From NCBI GenBank assembly GCA_900540335.1, contig UQFC01000026.1, positions 1 to 32,724 on the forward strand: DNA of 32,724 bases. Reading direction: 5' to 3'. A model generated the notes under the pieces. It made no database searches and had not been told where the DNA came from. It saw only the letters and a program-made list of their open reading frames with translations. Every line of letters starts with the position of its first letter. Positions within the stretch are counted from its first letter, which is position 1. This DNA is from an uncultured Clostridium sp. GTDB lineage: Bacteria; Bacillota; Clostridia; Lachnospirales; Lachnospiraceae. The position numbers were made by a program, and so were the translations under genes. This document shows, piece by piece, positions 1 through 7,298 of the stretch.

Positions 1-202
1 GAATCAAAACATCAATATCGCCCTGCATGTGATCCAGATCATCAGCAGAAAGCACCGGAACGCCTTTTGTTCTCACTGCAACCCCTTCCGGATTCCGGCG
101 GGTAAATACTGCAGTCAGCTCCATATCCGGATTCTGCGCAATCGCACTCTCCACACCCTTTCCCAGATTTCCGTAACCTAAAATTCCAATTCTGATACTC
201 AT
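1..202 (-). CDS. ddh: meso-diaminopimelate dehydrogenase, N-terminal part (gene runs off the window)
   Basis: Only the first 67 codons are present; the rest lies beyond base 1. The protein opens with a Rossmann nucleotide-binding motif, GYGNLG at about residues 9-14, followed by VESAIAQNPDMEL and then FTRR at about 33-36. This pattern is that of meso-diaminopimelate dehydrogenase, the NADPH enzyme that makes meso-DAP from tetrahydrodipicolinate in one step for lysine and peptidoglycan synthesis. The ATG at 200-202 has an AGGAGG site (about 210-216) at good spacing and a strong promoter at 260-288. Another NAD(P)-dependent dehydrogenase with the same fold, such as homoserine dehydrogenase, is possible because the catalytic part is missing, but the GYGNLG context and the arginine pair favour Ddh. 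Confidence 0.85.
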   Translation of the reverse strand, partial: MSIRIGILGYGNLGKGVESAIAQNPDMELTAVFTRRNPEGVAVRTKGVPVLSADDLDHMQGDIDVLI

Positions 203-259
203 AATTATTTCCTCCTCAATTGCATTCGTAACCGGAAAAATGATTTTTTCGATGGACAC

Positions 260-288
260 AGTATAGCACAGGGAAAAAATGCGATCAA
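260..288 (-). promoter_or_regulatory. sigma-A promoter of ddh
   Basis: Read on the minus strand, TTGATC (283-288) and TATACT (260-265) are separated by exactly 17 bp. The start would fall near 253, giving a leader of about 50 nt to the ddh ATG. Confidence 0.75.
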
Positions 289-467
289 CTGATTTTCTTT
301 TCCGTTTTCTACTTTTTAACAGTTTCCAAACTCTCTGAAGTCTTCCGCATATCATACCTTGTTTCAGCCGCTGCTTACAGTTTTTATCCAATGGACGGAT
401 AAGAGCAGATACTATGGCAGGCGGATCCTTTCAAACCATGCAGCATGAAATGCAGCACAAATAACAA

Positions 468-570
468 AGAGGGTGCCGCAAAACAGGTTTCTCCACCAGA
501 TACAGCAGACTGCACAACAGACAAAACGCTATATCTGGTATGATTTTCCTGTTTTACGACACCCTTTTCC
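468..570. repeat. long imperfect inverted repeat (hairpin element) downstream of tRNA-Ser
   Basis: Outer arms at 471-487 and 548-564 match at 15 of 17 positions when one is reverse-complemented. An inner pair (495-502 with 532-539) matches perfectly, so about 100 nt can fold into one long stem. On the minus strand the structure ends in CACCCTCTTTGTTATTT, so it could serve as the terminator of the tRNA-Ser transcript. The arm ends (GAGGGTG / CACCC) resemble those of the glnA leader hairpin at 18203-18251, which suggests a dispersed hairpin or MITE-like family. I see no clear target-site duplication. No gene is visible in the rest of the gap between ddh and the tRNA; 289-467 holds only weak small hairpins. 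Confidence 0.6.
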
Positions 571-572
571 AG

Positions 573-662
573 CGGAGACGGAGGGATTCGAACCCTCGTA
601 CCGGGATGAACCGATAAACGCATTTCGAGTGCGCCGCGTTACGGCCGCTTCGCTACGTCTCC
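573..662 (-). tRNA. tRNA-Ser (anticodon CGA)
   Basis: The 90-nt minus-strand sequence folds as a class II tRNA. The acceptor stem is GGAGACG (656-662) with CGTCTCC (574-580), with discriminator base G at 573. The anticodon stem GCGCA/TGCGT encloses loop CTCGAAA, giving anticodon CGA, which reads UCG. The T arm is GAGGG-TTCGAAT-CCCTC, and there is a long variable arm typical of serine tRNAs. The CCA end is not encoded. It has its own promoter at 680-708. Confidence 0.95.
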
Positions 663-679
663 ATCAAACGGACGATACC

Positions 680-708
680 ATTATACACGGGATCGCCCTG
701 ATTGTAAA
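680..708 (-). promoter_or_regulatory. promoter of tRNA-Ser
   Basis: On the minus strand TTTACA (703-708) and a perfect TATAAT (680-685) are separated by 17 bp. Transcription would start about 10 nt before the mature tRNA 5' end. It lies in the gap after the amidase stop codon, so the tRNA need not depend on the upstream operon. Confidence 0.8.
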
Positions 709-736
709 CCCGATTTTTCACAGCTGAATCTTCTCA

Positions 737-2005
737 CTAATTTCCAAAAAACAGATCCACGCCGTCTGCCAGACCATTTCCCAACTGTTCCAACGCCGCT
801 GCGGAATGATTCGACGCCTTGTCTCCCAGCTCAATATCAACCGACGGCACTGTAGAATAAGAAGTCTGCGTCAAATCCATTGCCATTTTTCCGCTGGAAA
901 AAATCTTCACTCCAGCGCCCTTCAGACCTGCCACAAGACTGTCGCCCAGCTTGTGATGCTCCTGCCAGTGGGAAGCCACCGGTTCCATACTGCGGTAGGA
1001 TGCTGTCTCCGGTACGCTCATGTAAAACGCCCCCTTATCATTGGAAGTAGAATCCCAGTGAAGAGCAATATGACAGTCCGCCCGGTTATTGGCGATAACC
1101 GTCCGCGCAATATTATCCAGCTGGACATCATCCCCTTCCCGAATCATCAGCACATCATATCCCCGGGCAAGCAGCTTATCTTTAAGGACCTTTGCCATGG
1201 CAAGGGTCACTTTTGCCTCTGCCGTACCGTCTGCAAACTGCATTCCGCCGGACACCGCCACTGCGCTTGTTGCACCGGCTCCTGTGGTTCCTCCGGTTAC
1301 CTTTGGTGTTCCGTCGGGATGACACTGAGTCTTCACACTGGAGCCGCCGCTGGTTCCATGACCTGCATTTACGCAGACCACCTTTCCCTTACGCGACGCC
1401 GCCTCAGAAACATAAAGTCTTGCAGCTCCTGAATTGATTTTAGAATACCCTGCATATTTCCATTCCGGATTCAGAAGAATCTCTTCTGCATTTCCAGTCA
1501 CCGCACCAGTATCCGCGTTTCCCGAAGCCCCGCCTGCTGCGCCATTCTCAGCTGTCCGGGCAGGCGGCTGACTGGTTGTCAGGTACTGGGAAGCCGCATA
1601 GCAAACCTGTCCCTGATACTCTACTCTGCTCCAGGACTGGCTGTAGCCTGTTCTCTTAAGCTCTGAGCCCCGTCCTGCCCGGCCGATAATCTGACCGTCC
1701 GAGTCCGGCGCTGTCCTGATATTTAAACTGCTGGCATTAACATAGACCACTTCCGATCTCTCCTCCATCGAAGGAGCCGTTTCCATTGTCCTGTCTGCCG
1801 GATTGGCGCTCACCTGGGAAGCCGGCATTTTCTCCTGAGCCTCTTCCGGCTCTCCTTCTGCGCCCCAGGCCTCGTTTTCCTGACCAGCCCCGGCTGTCTC
1901 TTCCCGGATCGCTCCGGCCAGCTCTACTTTTTCATATTTCTGACATCCTGCCGCTGCCAGGGAAACAGCCGCTGTCACAGCCAGAATCATCCATTTTTTT
2001 CTCAC
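737..2005 (-). CDS. lipoprotein N-acetylmuramoyl-L-alanine amidase with SH3b domain
   Basis: A predicted cell-surface zinc amidase that cuts the amide bond between N-acetylmuramic acid and L-Ala in peptidoglycan. The N-terminus has positive charges, a hydrophobic stretch and a lipobox ending at Cys21 (LAAAGC). A low-complexity Glu/Gly/Ala linker leads to a bacterial SH3 domain (about 86-143). A second linker leads to an Amidase_3 domain (about 208-420). The candidate zinc and catalytic residues are visible: His216 in NAGHG, Glu263, His316 in IALHWD and Glu392 in DIELGD. The domain carries a Gly/Ser/Thr-rich insertion after the first histidine (about 218-258). The GTG start overlaps the mnmA stop (GTGA) and has GGAGG upstream at somewhat long spacing; an in-frame ATG five codons later is the alternative. 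It is last in the iscS-iscU-mnmA operon, with no evident functional link to sulfur transfer. Confidence 0.87.
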   Translation of the reverse strand: MRKKWMILAVTAAVSLAAAGCQKYEKVELAGAIREETAGAGQENEAWGAEGEPEEAQEKMPASQVSANPADRTMETAPSMEERSEVVYVNASSLNIRTAPDSDGQIIGRAGRGSELKRTGYSQSWSRVEYQGQVCYAASQYLTTSQPPARTAENGAAGGASGNADTGAVTGNAEEILLNPEWKYAGYSKINSGAARLYVSEAASRKGKVVCVNAGHGTSGGSSVKTQCHPDGTPKVTGGTTGAGATSAVAVSGGMQFADGTAEAKVTLAMAKVLKDKLLARGYDVLMIREGDDVQLDNIARTVIANNRADCHIALHWDSTSNDKGAFYMSVPETASYRSMEPVASHWQEHHKLGDSLVAGLKGAGVKIFSSGKMAMDLTQTSYSTVPSVDIELGDKASNHSAAALEQLGNGLADGVDLFFGN

Positions 2006-3201
2006 CGAATTGTACCTCCGCCTGCTACATAATCGCCGTCATAAAATACAACCGCCTGTCCCGGAGTCACTGCCCGAACCGGAGTGAGAAAACGACACTC
2101 TACCAGATCCTCTCCGATTTCCCGGATCCGGCAGGGCGCACCCTTGTGGCTGTAACGAATTTTCGCCACTACCTCCCGTTCTTTTCCGTGAAGGCCGTCG
2201 ATTGCCATCCAGTTCAGTTTATCACAAACCAGTCTGTCCGTAAATACATCCTCATTACTTCCGATTACTACTTCATTGGTCTCCGGACGGATCTCCACCA
2301 CAAAAACAGGGTGTCCCATGGCAAGCCCAAGTCCCTTTCTCTGTCCAATGGTATAATGCGTGATTCCCTGATGCTGTCCCAGAATATTTCCTTCCAGATC
2401 TACAAAATTGCCCGGCCCCGGAATCTGTCTGCACGTCTTTTTTGTGTCACAGGCCGCACATCCGCTGCAGGCTTCTGACTGTATCTGCAGATTCTCCCTG
2501 GCAACCTCCTCTTCAATAAACCGCGCATAGTCGTGATCCGGAATAAAGCAGATTTCCTGGCTGTCGGCCTTGTGGGCCACCTGCAGTCCCAGCTCCTCTG
2601 CCATCCGGCGGATCTCCTCTTTGGAATACTCTCCCACAGGCATCAAGGTACGGGAAAGCTGTTCCTGAGTCAGATTATACAGGGCATAGGTCTGATCCTT
2701 TGCATCAGTCGCTGATCTCTTTAAGGCGTAACGGCCGTTTTCCAGCTTTTCCACCCGCGCATAATGGCCTGTAGCAATGTAATCAGCTCCGATGTCCATA
2801 CTCCGCTTCAAAAGAGATTCCCATTTCACATACCGGTTGCAGGCAATACAGGGATTGGGAGTTCTTCCCTGAAGATATTCCTCCACAAAATAATCCATTA
2901 CCTTGTTTTTGAACTCTGACCGGAAATTCATAACATAATACGGGATCTTCAGCTGCCAGGCCACTCTTCTGGCATCATCCACAGCGCTCAGGCCGCAGCA
3001 TCCGCCTTCTTCCTGCACAGTTTCCTCGTCTTCCTCCTGCCAGATCTGCATGGTCACTCCGATAACCTCATACCCCTGCTGCACCAAAAGCCAGGCGGCC
3101 ACCGATGAATCGACGCCGCCTGACATTCCAATAACTACTTTTTTCTTCTGATTGTTCTCCTTCCGCACAGCCTCGCCGCCCGGAATCTGTTCTGATTTCA
3201 T
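2002..3201 (-). CDS. mnmA: tRNA-specific 2-thiouridylase MnmA with an extra four-cysteine insertion
   Basis: MnmA adenylates and thiolates U34 of tRNA-Lys, -Glu and -Gln, using sulfur supplied by a cysteine desulfurase. The PP-loop SGGVDS (about 27-32), the catalytic Cys118 in TPNPCIAC and the persulfide-partner Cys218 in SQEICFI are present, as are the conserved ITHYTIGQRKGLG and the C-terminal beta-barrel part. The protein has 399 residues, against about 365-370 in Escherichia coli and Bacillus subtilis. Part of the difference is an insertion before PGPGNFVDL carrying Cys245, Cys248, Cys251 and Cys257 (Cx2Cx2Cx5C), which suggests a metal or Fe-S site. The ATG at 3199-3201 overlaps the iscU stop as TGATG; a TTG one codon earlier is less likely. 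The neighbouring iscS and iscU genes fit a sulfur-relay operon. Confidence 0.93.
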   Translation of the reverse strand: MKSEQIPGGEAVRKENNQKKKVVIGMSGGVDSSVAAWLLVQQGYEVIGVTMQIWQEEDEETVQEEGGCCGLSAVDDARRVAWQLKIPYYVMNFRSEFKNKVMDYFVEEYLQGRTPNPCIACNRYVKWESLLKRSMDIGADYIATGHYARVEKLENGRYALKRSATDAKDQTYALYNLTQEQLSRTLMPVGEYSKEEIRRMAEELGLQVAHKADSQEICFIPDHDYARFIEEEVARENLQIQSEACSGCAACDTKKTCRQIPGPGNFVDLEGNILGQHQGITHYTIGQRKGLGLAMGHPVFVVEIRPETNEVVIGSNEDVFTDRLVCDKLNWMAIDGLHGKEREVVAKIRYSHKGAPCRIREIGEDLVECRFLTPVRAVTPGQAVVFYDGDYVAGGGTIR

Positions 3202-3638
3202 CAATATTCTTCTTCCTCTTCGTGCTCACTGATATCGCTCTTGGGCTGCTCCAGACCTTCGATCTGAATTCCGTTTTTCTGGGCATAATCCCACAATGCC
3301 GCATGGATTGCCTCCTCTGCCAGCAAAGAACAGTGTACCTTAACAGGGGGCAGTCCGTCAAGTGCTTCCATCACAGCTTTGTTGGTTACCTTCATGGCAT
3401 CCTGAATGGATTTGCCCTTCACCATTTCCGTAGCCATACTGCTGGTTGCCACTGCAGCGCCGCAGCCAAAGGTTTTAAACTTAACATCCCGGATTATCTG
3501 GTTTTCATCCACATCCAGATAGATTCGCATAATATCTCCGCATTTGGCATTTCCCACAGTTCCTACTCCGCTGGGATTCTCCAGTTCTCCTACATTTCTC
3601 GGGTGCTCAAAATGATCCATTACTTTTTCTGTATACAT
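3201..3638 (-). CDS. iscU: Fe-S cluster assembly scaffold, IscU/NifU type
   Basis: A scaffold on which [2Fe-2S] and [4Fe-4S] clusters are built from sulfur delivered by the desulfurase encoded just upstream. All three scaffold cysteines are present: Cys33 in AKCGD (with Asp35), Cys59 in FGCGAA and Cys103 in VHCSLL. The protein begins with the family-typical MYTEKVMDHF. I chose the ATG at 3636-3638 because it has GGAG 9 nt upstream and gives the normal start; the frame stays open to 3698, but those extra residues do not resemble the family. The 145-residue product ends in a very acidic tail (EHEEEEEY). It overlaps mnmA by one base, so translation is probably coupled. Confidence 0.93.
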   Translation of the reverse strand: MYTEKVMDHFEHPRNVGELENPSGVGTVGNAKCGDIMRIYLDVDENQIIRDVKFKTFGCGAAVATSSMATEMVKGKSIQDAMKVTNKAVMEALDGLPPVKVHCSLLAEEAIHAALWDYAQKNGIQIEGLEQPKSDISEHEEEEEY

Positions 3639-3853
3639 TGTCAGATTCTCCTTCTTGTCCATTGTAATCTGCCGTTTTCTCCACGGCTCTGTTCTCATAA
3701 ATATTTTCTATATCTTTATCTCTATTTTTTCCCGGTTCTCTGCCCGTCTTTTCTCCGGCTGGTGTTCCGCAATAGCTTTTCCCGGCCGCTTTCTCTCTGC
3801 CGTCAGTTTTCCGGGCATTTCCTCCGGAAAATTTTTCCGGCTGTTTTCTCTTT
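3639..3853 (-). other. iscS-iscU intergenic region with a palindrome
   Basis: This 215-bp gap is unusually long inside an otherwise tightly packed operon. It is rich in CCGG and T runs and contains an almost perfect palindrome, CCGGAAAA-T-TTTTCCGG, near 3825-3842. A frame is open across it but lacks a convincing ribosome site and resembles nothing I recognise. It may hold a processing site or a weak internal promoter. Confidence 0.35.
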
Positions 3854-5056
3854 TTATACGGAATGAGAATTTCCCTTTTCCTGCTTCTTTTTAAAATCCT
3901 CATACAGCGGAGACATATTTCTCAGCCGCGCAACAATCTCCTTGATACTCTCTGCCACAAAATCCATCTCCTCCTCTGTATTCTCCTCGCTGAGTGTCAG
4001 ACGAAGAGAGCCGTGGGCAATCTCGTGAGGAAGCCCGATAGCCAGCAGCACATGAGACGGATCCAGAGATCCGGAAGTGCAGGCAGAACCGCTGGAACCG
4101 CAGATTCCCTTTCCGTCCAGCAGAATTAAAAGAGATTCGCCCTCAATAAACTGGAAAGCAAAATTCACATTGTTGGGCAGACGGTTGGTTCTGTGTCCGT
4201 TTACTCTGGTGTAGGGAACCTCTGCCATAACCCTCTCAATCAGGTAATCCCGCAGCTTTCCCTCCTTCTGCGCCCTCTCCTCCATGGTATCCATGGCAAT
4301 CTGGACAGCCTTTCCAAATCCTGCAATGCCGGGAACATTTTCTGTTCCTGCCCGGCGCTTTCTCTCCTGGGCTCCCCCATGGATAAAGGAACGGATTTTA
4401 ACGCCTTTTCTGATATAAAGGAAGCCGATTCCCTTCGGTCCGTTGATTTTGTGAGCGCTGGCGCTCATCATATCAATCCCCAGCTCCTCCACATCAATGG
4501 GAAGATGTCCATAGGCCTGCACCGCATCTGTGTGGAATAAAATCCCGTGTTCTCTGGCAATGGCTCCGATTTCCTTAACCGGCTGAATGGTTCCAATCTC
4601 ATTATTAGCAAACATAATGGAAATCAGGATGGTATCCGGACGAATAGCCTTTTTCAGTTCCTCCAGCTTAACCACACCGTTTTCGTCCACATCCAGGTAC
4701 GTTACCTCAAAGCCCTTCTGTTCCAGATACTGACAGGTATGCAGCACTGCATGGTGCTCAATTTTACTGGTAATAATGTGCTTTCCCTTTTGTCCGCAGG
4801 CATCTGCCGCAGCCTTAATGGCCCAGTTATCTGCCTCAGAACCGCCTGCAGTAAAATAAATATCCTCTTTTCTCGCTCCAATCGAAGCTCCGATAATCTC
4901 TCTGGCCCTGGTGACCGCCTCCTTAACCGGAGCAGAAAATTCATACACAGAGGAAGGATTTCCGTAAAGCTCCGTAAAATACGGAAGCATGGCCTCCACT
5001 ACCTCCGGCCGTGTTTTTGTTGTCGCTGCATTATCAAGATATATTAAATTTTTCAT
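3854..5056 (-). CDS. iscS: cysteine desulfurase, IscS/NifS family
   Basis: A PLP enzyme that removes sulfur from L-cysteine and passes it as a persulfide to IscU and MnmA. Visible landmarks are LDNAATT (about 7-13), YGNPSS (31-36), the EHHA cofactor-stacking histidine motif (100-103), HTDAVQ (175-180), the PLP lysine Lys203 in SAHKINGPKG, and the catalytic Cys326 in GSSGSACTSGS on a flexible loop typical of group I enzymes. The 400-residue length is normal. The ATG at 5054-5056 is preferred over a TTG three codons upstream, which would lie too close to the GGCGG site. It is first in the operon, behind a strong promoter (5133-5161) and a structured leader. No IscR/Rrf2 regulator is present in this window. 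Confidence 0.95.
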   Translation of the reverse strand: MKNLIYLDNAATTKTRPEVVEAMLPYFTELYGNPSSVYEFSAPVKEAVTRAREIIGASIGARKEDIYFTAGGSEADNWAIKAAADACGQKGKHIITSKIEHHAVLHTCQYLEQKGFEVTYLDVDENGVVKLEELKKAIRPDTILISIMFANNEIGTIQPVKEIGAIAREHGILFHTDAVQAYGHLPIDVEELGIDMMSASAHKINGPKGIGFLYIRKGVKIRSFIHGGAQERKRRAGTENVPGIAGFGKAVQIAMDTMEERAQKEGKLRDYLIERVMAEVPYTRVNGHRTNRLPNNVNFAFQFIEGESLLILLDGKGICGSSGSACTSGSLDPSHVLLAIGLPHEIAHGSLRLTLSEENTEEEMDFVAESIKEIVARLRNMSPLYEDFKKKQEKGNSHSV

Positions 5057-5092
5057 AGAAATCAAATCCGCCTTTCCTCATAAGCTATAAAA

Positions 5093-5116
5093 AGCTTCTG
5101 CGCAGAAAGCTCTGCG
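5093..5116 (-). promoter_or_regulatory. candidate leader attenuator of the isc operon
   Basis: The leader between the predicted start (about 5126) and the iscS ATG can form two mutually exclusive hairpins. One is a perfect 6-bp stem CGCAGA/TCTGCG with a 4-nt loop (5101-5116). The other uses 5093-5111 (AGCTTTCTG/CAGAAGCT with one bulge) and is followed directly by TTTTTAT, like a small intrinsic terminator. Their competition is inferred from sequence only; the terminator stem is short. Confidence 0.4.
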
Positions 5117-5132
5117 GCTCTCTGTTAACTGT

Positions 5133-5161
5133 ATTATAACTCTTATTTCCTAGTATTTCAA
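5133..5161 (-). promoter_or_regulatory. sigma-A promoter of the iscS-iscU-mnmA-amidase operon
   Basis: On the minus strand TTGAAA (5156-5161) and a perfect TATAAT (5133-5138) have a 17-bp spacer. It sits between the TRAP terminator and iscS and gives a leader of about 70 nt. Confidence 0.85.
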
Positions 5162-5196
5162 TAGGAATTGAAAAATTTTCTATATTTCTATGAAAT

Positions 5197-5240
5197 AAAA
5201 AAACAAAATCCCCCCTCCATTTCTGGAGAGAGGATTTCGT
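5197..5240 (-). terminator. intrinsic terminator after the TRAP transporter operon
   Basis: On the minus strand a 13-bp stem (AAATCCTCTCTCC with GGAGGGGGGATTT, two G-T pairs) with a small loop is followed by TTGTTTTTTT. It starts about 22 nt after the dctM stop codon. Confidence 0.9.
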
Positions 5241-5262
5241 TCTTCTTTATGTTACCAGGGGA

Positions 5263-6555
5263 TTATGCCAGCACCTGAGGTAACCACAAGCTGATTGCCG
5301 GAATAAAGGTGATAAGAAGCAGGGTTACAATCATGCAAAGATAGAAAGGAAGCGTTGCCTTTACTACCTTTTCCATCGGCAGCTTTGCTACTGCCGAGCC
5401 GATGAACAGCACTGCACCTACCGGCGGGGTCAAAAGTCCGATTCCACAGTTCAGAACAACAATAATACCAAACTGAACCGGGTCAATTCCGATGGAAGTT
5501 GCAATCGGAAGAAGAATCGGTGTTGCAATCAGAATAATGGGCGCCATATCCATGATACAGCCAAGAACCAGAAGAATCAGGTTCAGCAGCAGAGCCAGAA
5601 GAATCGGGTTGCTGGTCAGTCCGGTAATGGCATTGGCAGCCAGATCCGGTACATGGAGTCTGGTCAGGCAGTATCCGAAAATACTGGAGGTGGAAATCAG
5701 AATCAGCACGATGGACAGGGTGTCCACGCTGTCTCCCATAACTCTCCATACGCCCTTCCAGTCAAGGCCCTTATAAATATAAACGCTTACGATTAAGCTG
5801 TAAATAACAGCAATTGCCGCAGACTCTGTAGCTGTAAACATACCGCATACAACGCCTACTACTACAATCAGAACAGCTGCCAGCGCCCAGAAGGAAACGC
5901 TTAACTGTTTTAACAGATTGGTGATACTGAATTTTTCTCCCTTGGGGTAGTTACGTTTTACAGAAATAATGTAAGAGCCTACCATCAGGGATGCAGCCAG
6001 AAGAGCTCCCGGAATATATCCGGCCAGGAACAGGCTTCCAACGGAAATTCCGCCTGCTGTTGTAGCATAAATTACCATGTTGTGGCTGGGCGGAACCAGC
6101 AGTCCCTCACAGGAAGAGGTAATGGTTACTGCCGTAGAGAAATCCGCATCATAGCCCTGGTCCACCATCATGGGAATCAGAATGGTTCCCAGAGAAGCCG
6201 TATCTGCTGCTGCAGAACCGGAAATACCGCCAAAGAAATACGAAGCCACAATATTTACCATTGCCATGCCGCCCCGCATCCAGCCTACACAGGCATTGGC
6301 CAGAGCAATCAGCTTTTCAGAAATACCGCCGGTTCCCATAAGAGAACCCATAACAATGAAAAACGGAACTGCCATCAGGCTGAAGGAGCTGATTCCTTTT
6401 ACCATCTGCTGGCAGACTGCAGACAGAGGCAGCCCCTGACTTAACAGACAAAGCACAGAAGACAGCGCTACTGCATATGCGATAGGGAACCGCAGAAATA
6501 TCATAATAAAAAAGCTTGCCAGAAGCACCATGATTGCAAAACTATCTCCACTCAT
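5263..6555 (-). CDS. dctM: TRAP transporter large permease, DctM family
   Basis: The large membrane subunit of a tripartite ATP-independent periplasmic (TRAP) transporter, which moves organic acids such as C4-dicarboxylates or sialic acid using a cation gradient. The 430-residue protein is almost entirely hydrophobic, with about a dozen membrane segments. It carries family-typical stretches such as FFGGISGSAAADTASLG (about 107-123), LLVPPSHNMVIYA and CGIGLLTPPVG near the C-terminus. The ATG overlaps the dctQ stop (ATGA) and has GGAGG at good spacing. It follows dctQ and ends at a strong terminator. No extracytoplasmic binding protein gene (dctP) is in this operon, so the substrate cannot be inferred from context. 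Confidence 0.92.
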   Translation of the reverse strand: MSGDSFAIMVLLASFFIMIFLRFPIAYAVALSSVLCLLSQGLPLSAVCQQMVKGISSFSLMAVPFFIVMGSLMGTGGISEKLIALANACVGWMRGGMAMVNIVASYFFGGISGSAAADTASLGTILIPMMVDQGYDADFSTAVTITSSCEGLLVPPSHNMVIYATTAGGISVGSLFLAGYIPGALLAASLMVGSYIISVKRNYPKGEKFSITNLLKQLSVSFWALAAVLIVVVGVVCGMFTATESAAIAVIYSLIVSVYIYKGLDWKGVWRVMGDSVDTLSIVLILISTSSIFGYCLTRLHVPDLAANAITGLTSNPILLALLLNLILLVLGCIMDMAPIILIATPILLPIATSIGIDPVQFGIIVVLNCGIGLLTPPVGAVLFIGSAVAKLPMEKVVKATLPFYLCMIVTLLLITFIPAISLWLPQVLA

Positions 6556-7079
6556 TTCCGCACCTCCGTTCCAAGCACGACATCCTTAATATGGTTGTAC
6601 AGTGCCTCCAGTTCAAAAATCACCATGGCAATACCGGCTAACGGAACCGGAAAATACATCCAGAATCTGGATACGGACGGCATACTTACATAAGTACCCT
6701 TTCCGCCAATCTGAACTGCATACTTCCAGCCGACTACAATCATAATAATTGCCAGAATCATAACACAGAGATCCGACAGAATGTCCAGCCCCTTAACCAT
6801 CATATCAGGCAGATAACGATCCAGAGCCGTCATACGGATATGGGCATTGCGCCGGATAGCCAGAGCTGCAGAAAGAACAGCCATATAGGACATGCAGGTA
6901 AGAACAACTTCTTCTGACCATGCCGGATCCGGAATGAAGGAAACATAACGGCCGACTACAGACATACAGGTAATCAGAATGTCTGCTACAAGAAGCATCT
7001 TACACACAAACATGACAAACTGATATGCCTTGTCATAAGCTGGTTTCAGCTTGTCTACTGAGTGAAAAAACTCTCTCAT
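6552..7079 (-). CDS. dctQ: TRAP transporter small permease, DctQ family
   Basis: The small four-helix membrane subunit that pairs with DctM. The 175-residue product shows four hydrophobic segments (about 25-45, 60-85, 100-125 and 135-155), and the PDPAWSEEVV region after the second segment start is typical of DctQ. The ATG at 7077-7079 has GGGGGA 6-7 nt upstream. The frame also opens from a TTG at 7112, but that lacks a good ribosome site. The gene is first in its operon. The short region upstream carries two direct GGTACA copies (7105-7110 and 7117-7122 on the plus strand) that could be an operator, and no clear promoter. It faces the divergent flippase gene at 7299. Confidence 0.87.
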   Translation of the reverse strand: MREFFHSVDKLKPAYDKAYQFVMFVCKMLLVADILITCMSVVGRYVSFIPDPAWSEEVVLTCMSYMAVLSAALAIRRNAHIRMTALDRYLPDMMVKGLDILSDLCVMILAIIMIVVGWKYAVQIGGKGTYVSMPSVSRFWMYFPVPLAGIAMVIFELEALYNHIKDVVLGTEVRK

Positions 7080-7298
7080 GGTACTTCCCCCTTTGTATTT
7101 TTCTTGTACCAAAATCTGTACCGGATATTATCATAACGCAAACATTTCCATAACTCCATTAAGACCACATAAAGAAGGATTCCTATTTTATTTATTTTTT
7201 CTTTATACTTTTTTTATGATTTCTTTTTTGCTGCACACATAGTTTTCTGTGCTCCCCCGTAAACTGTAACAACAGCTGCGCCCGGAGGCCAGATCTTC

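Noticed and set aside
3607..3903. Small protein in the iscS-iscU gap
   Set aside because: The frame overlaps both flanking genes, lacks a start with a ribosome site and is only Lys/Arg/Glu-rich sequence.
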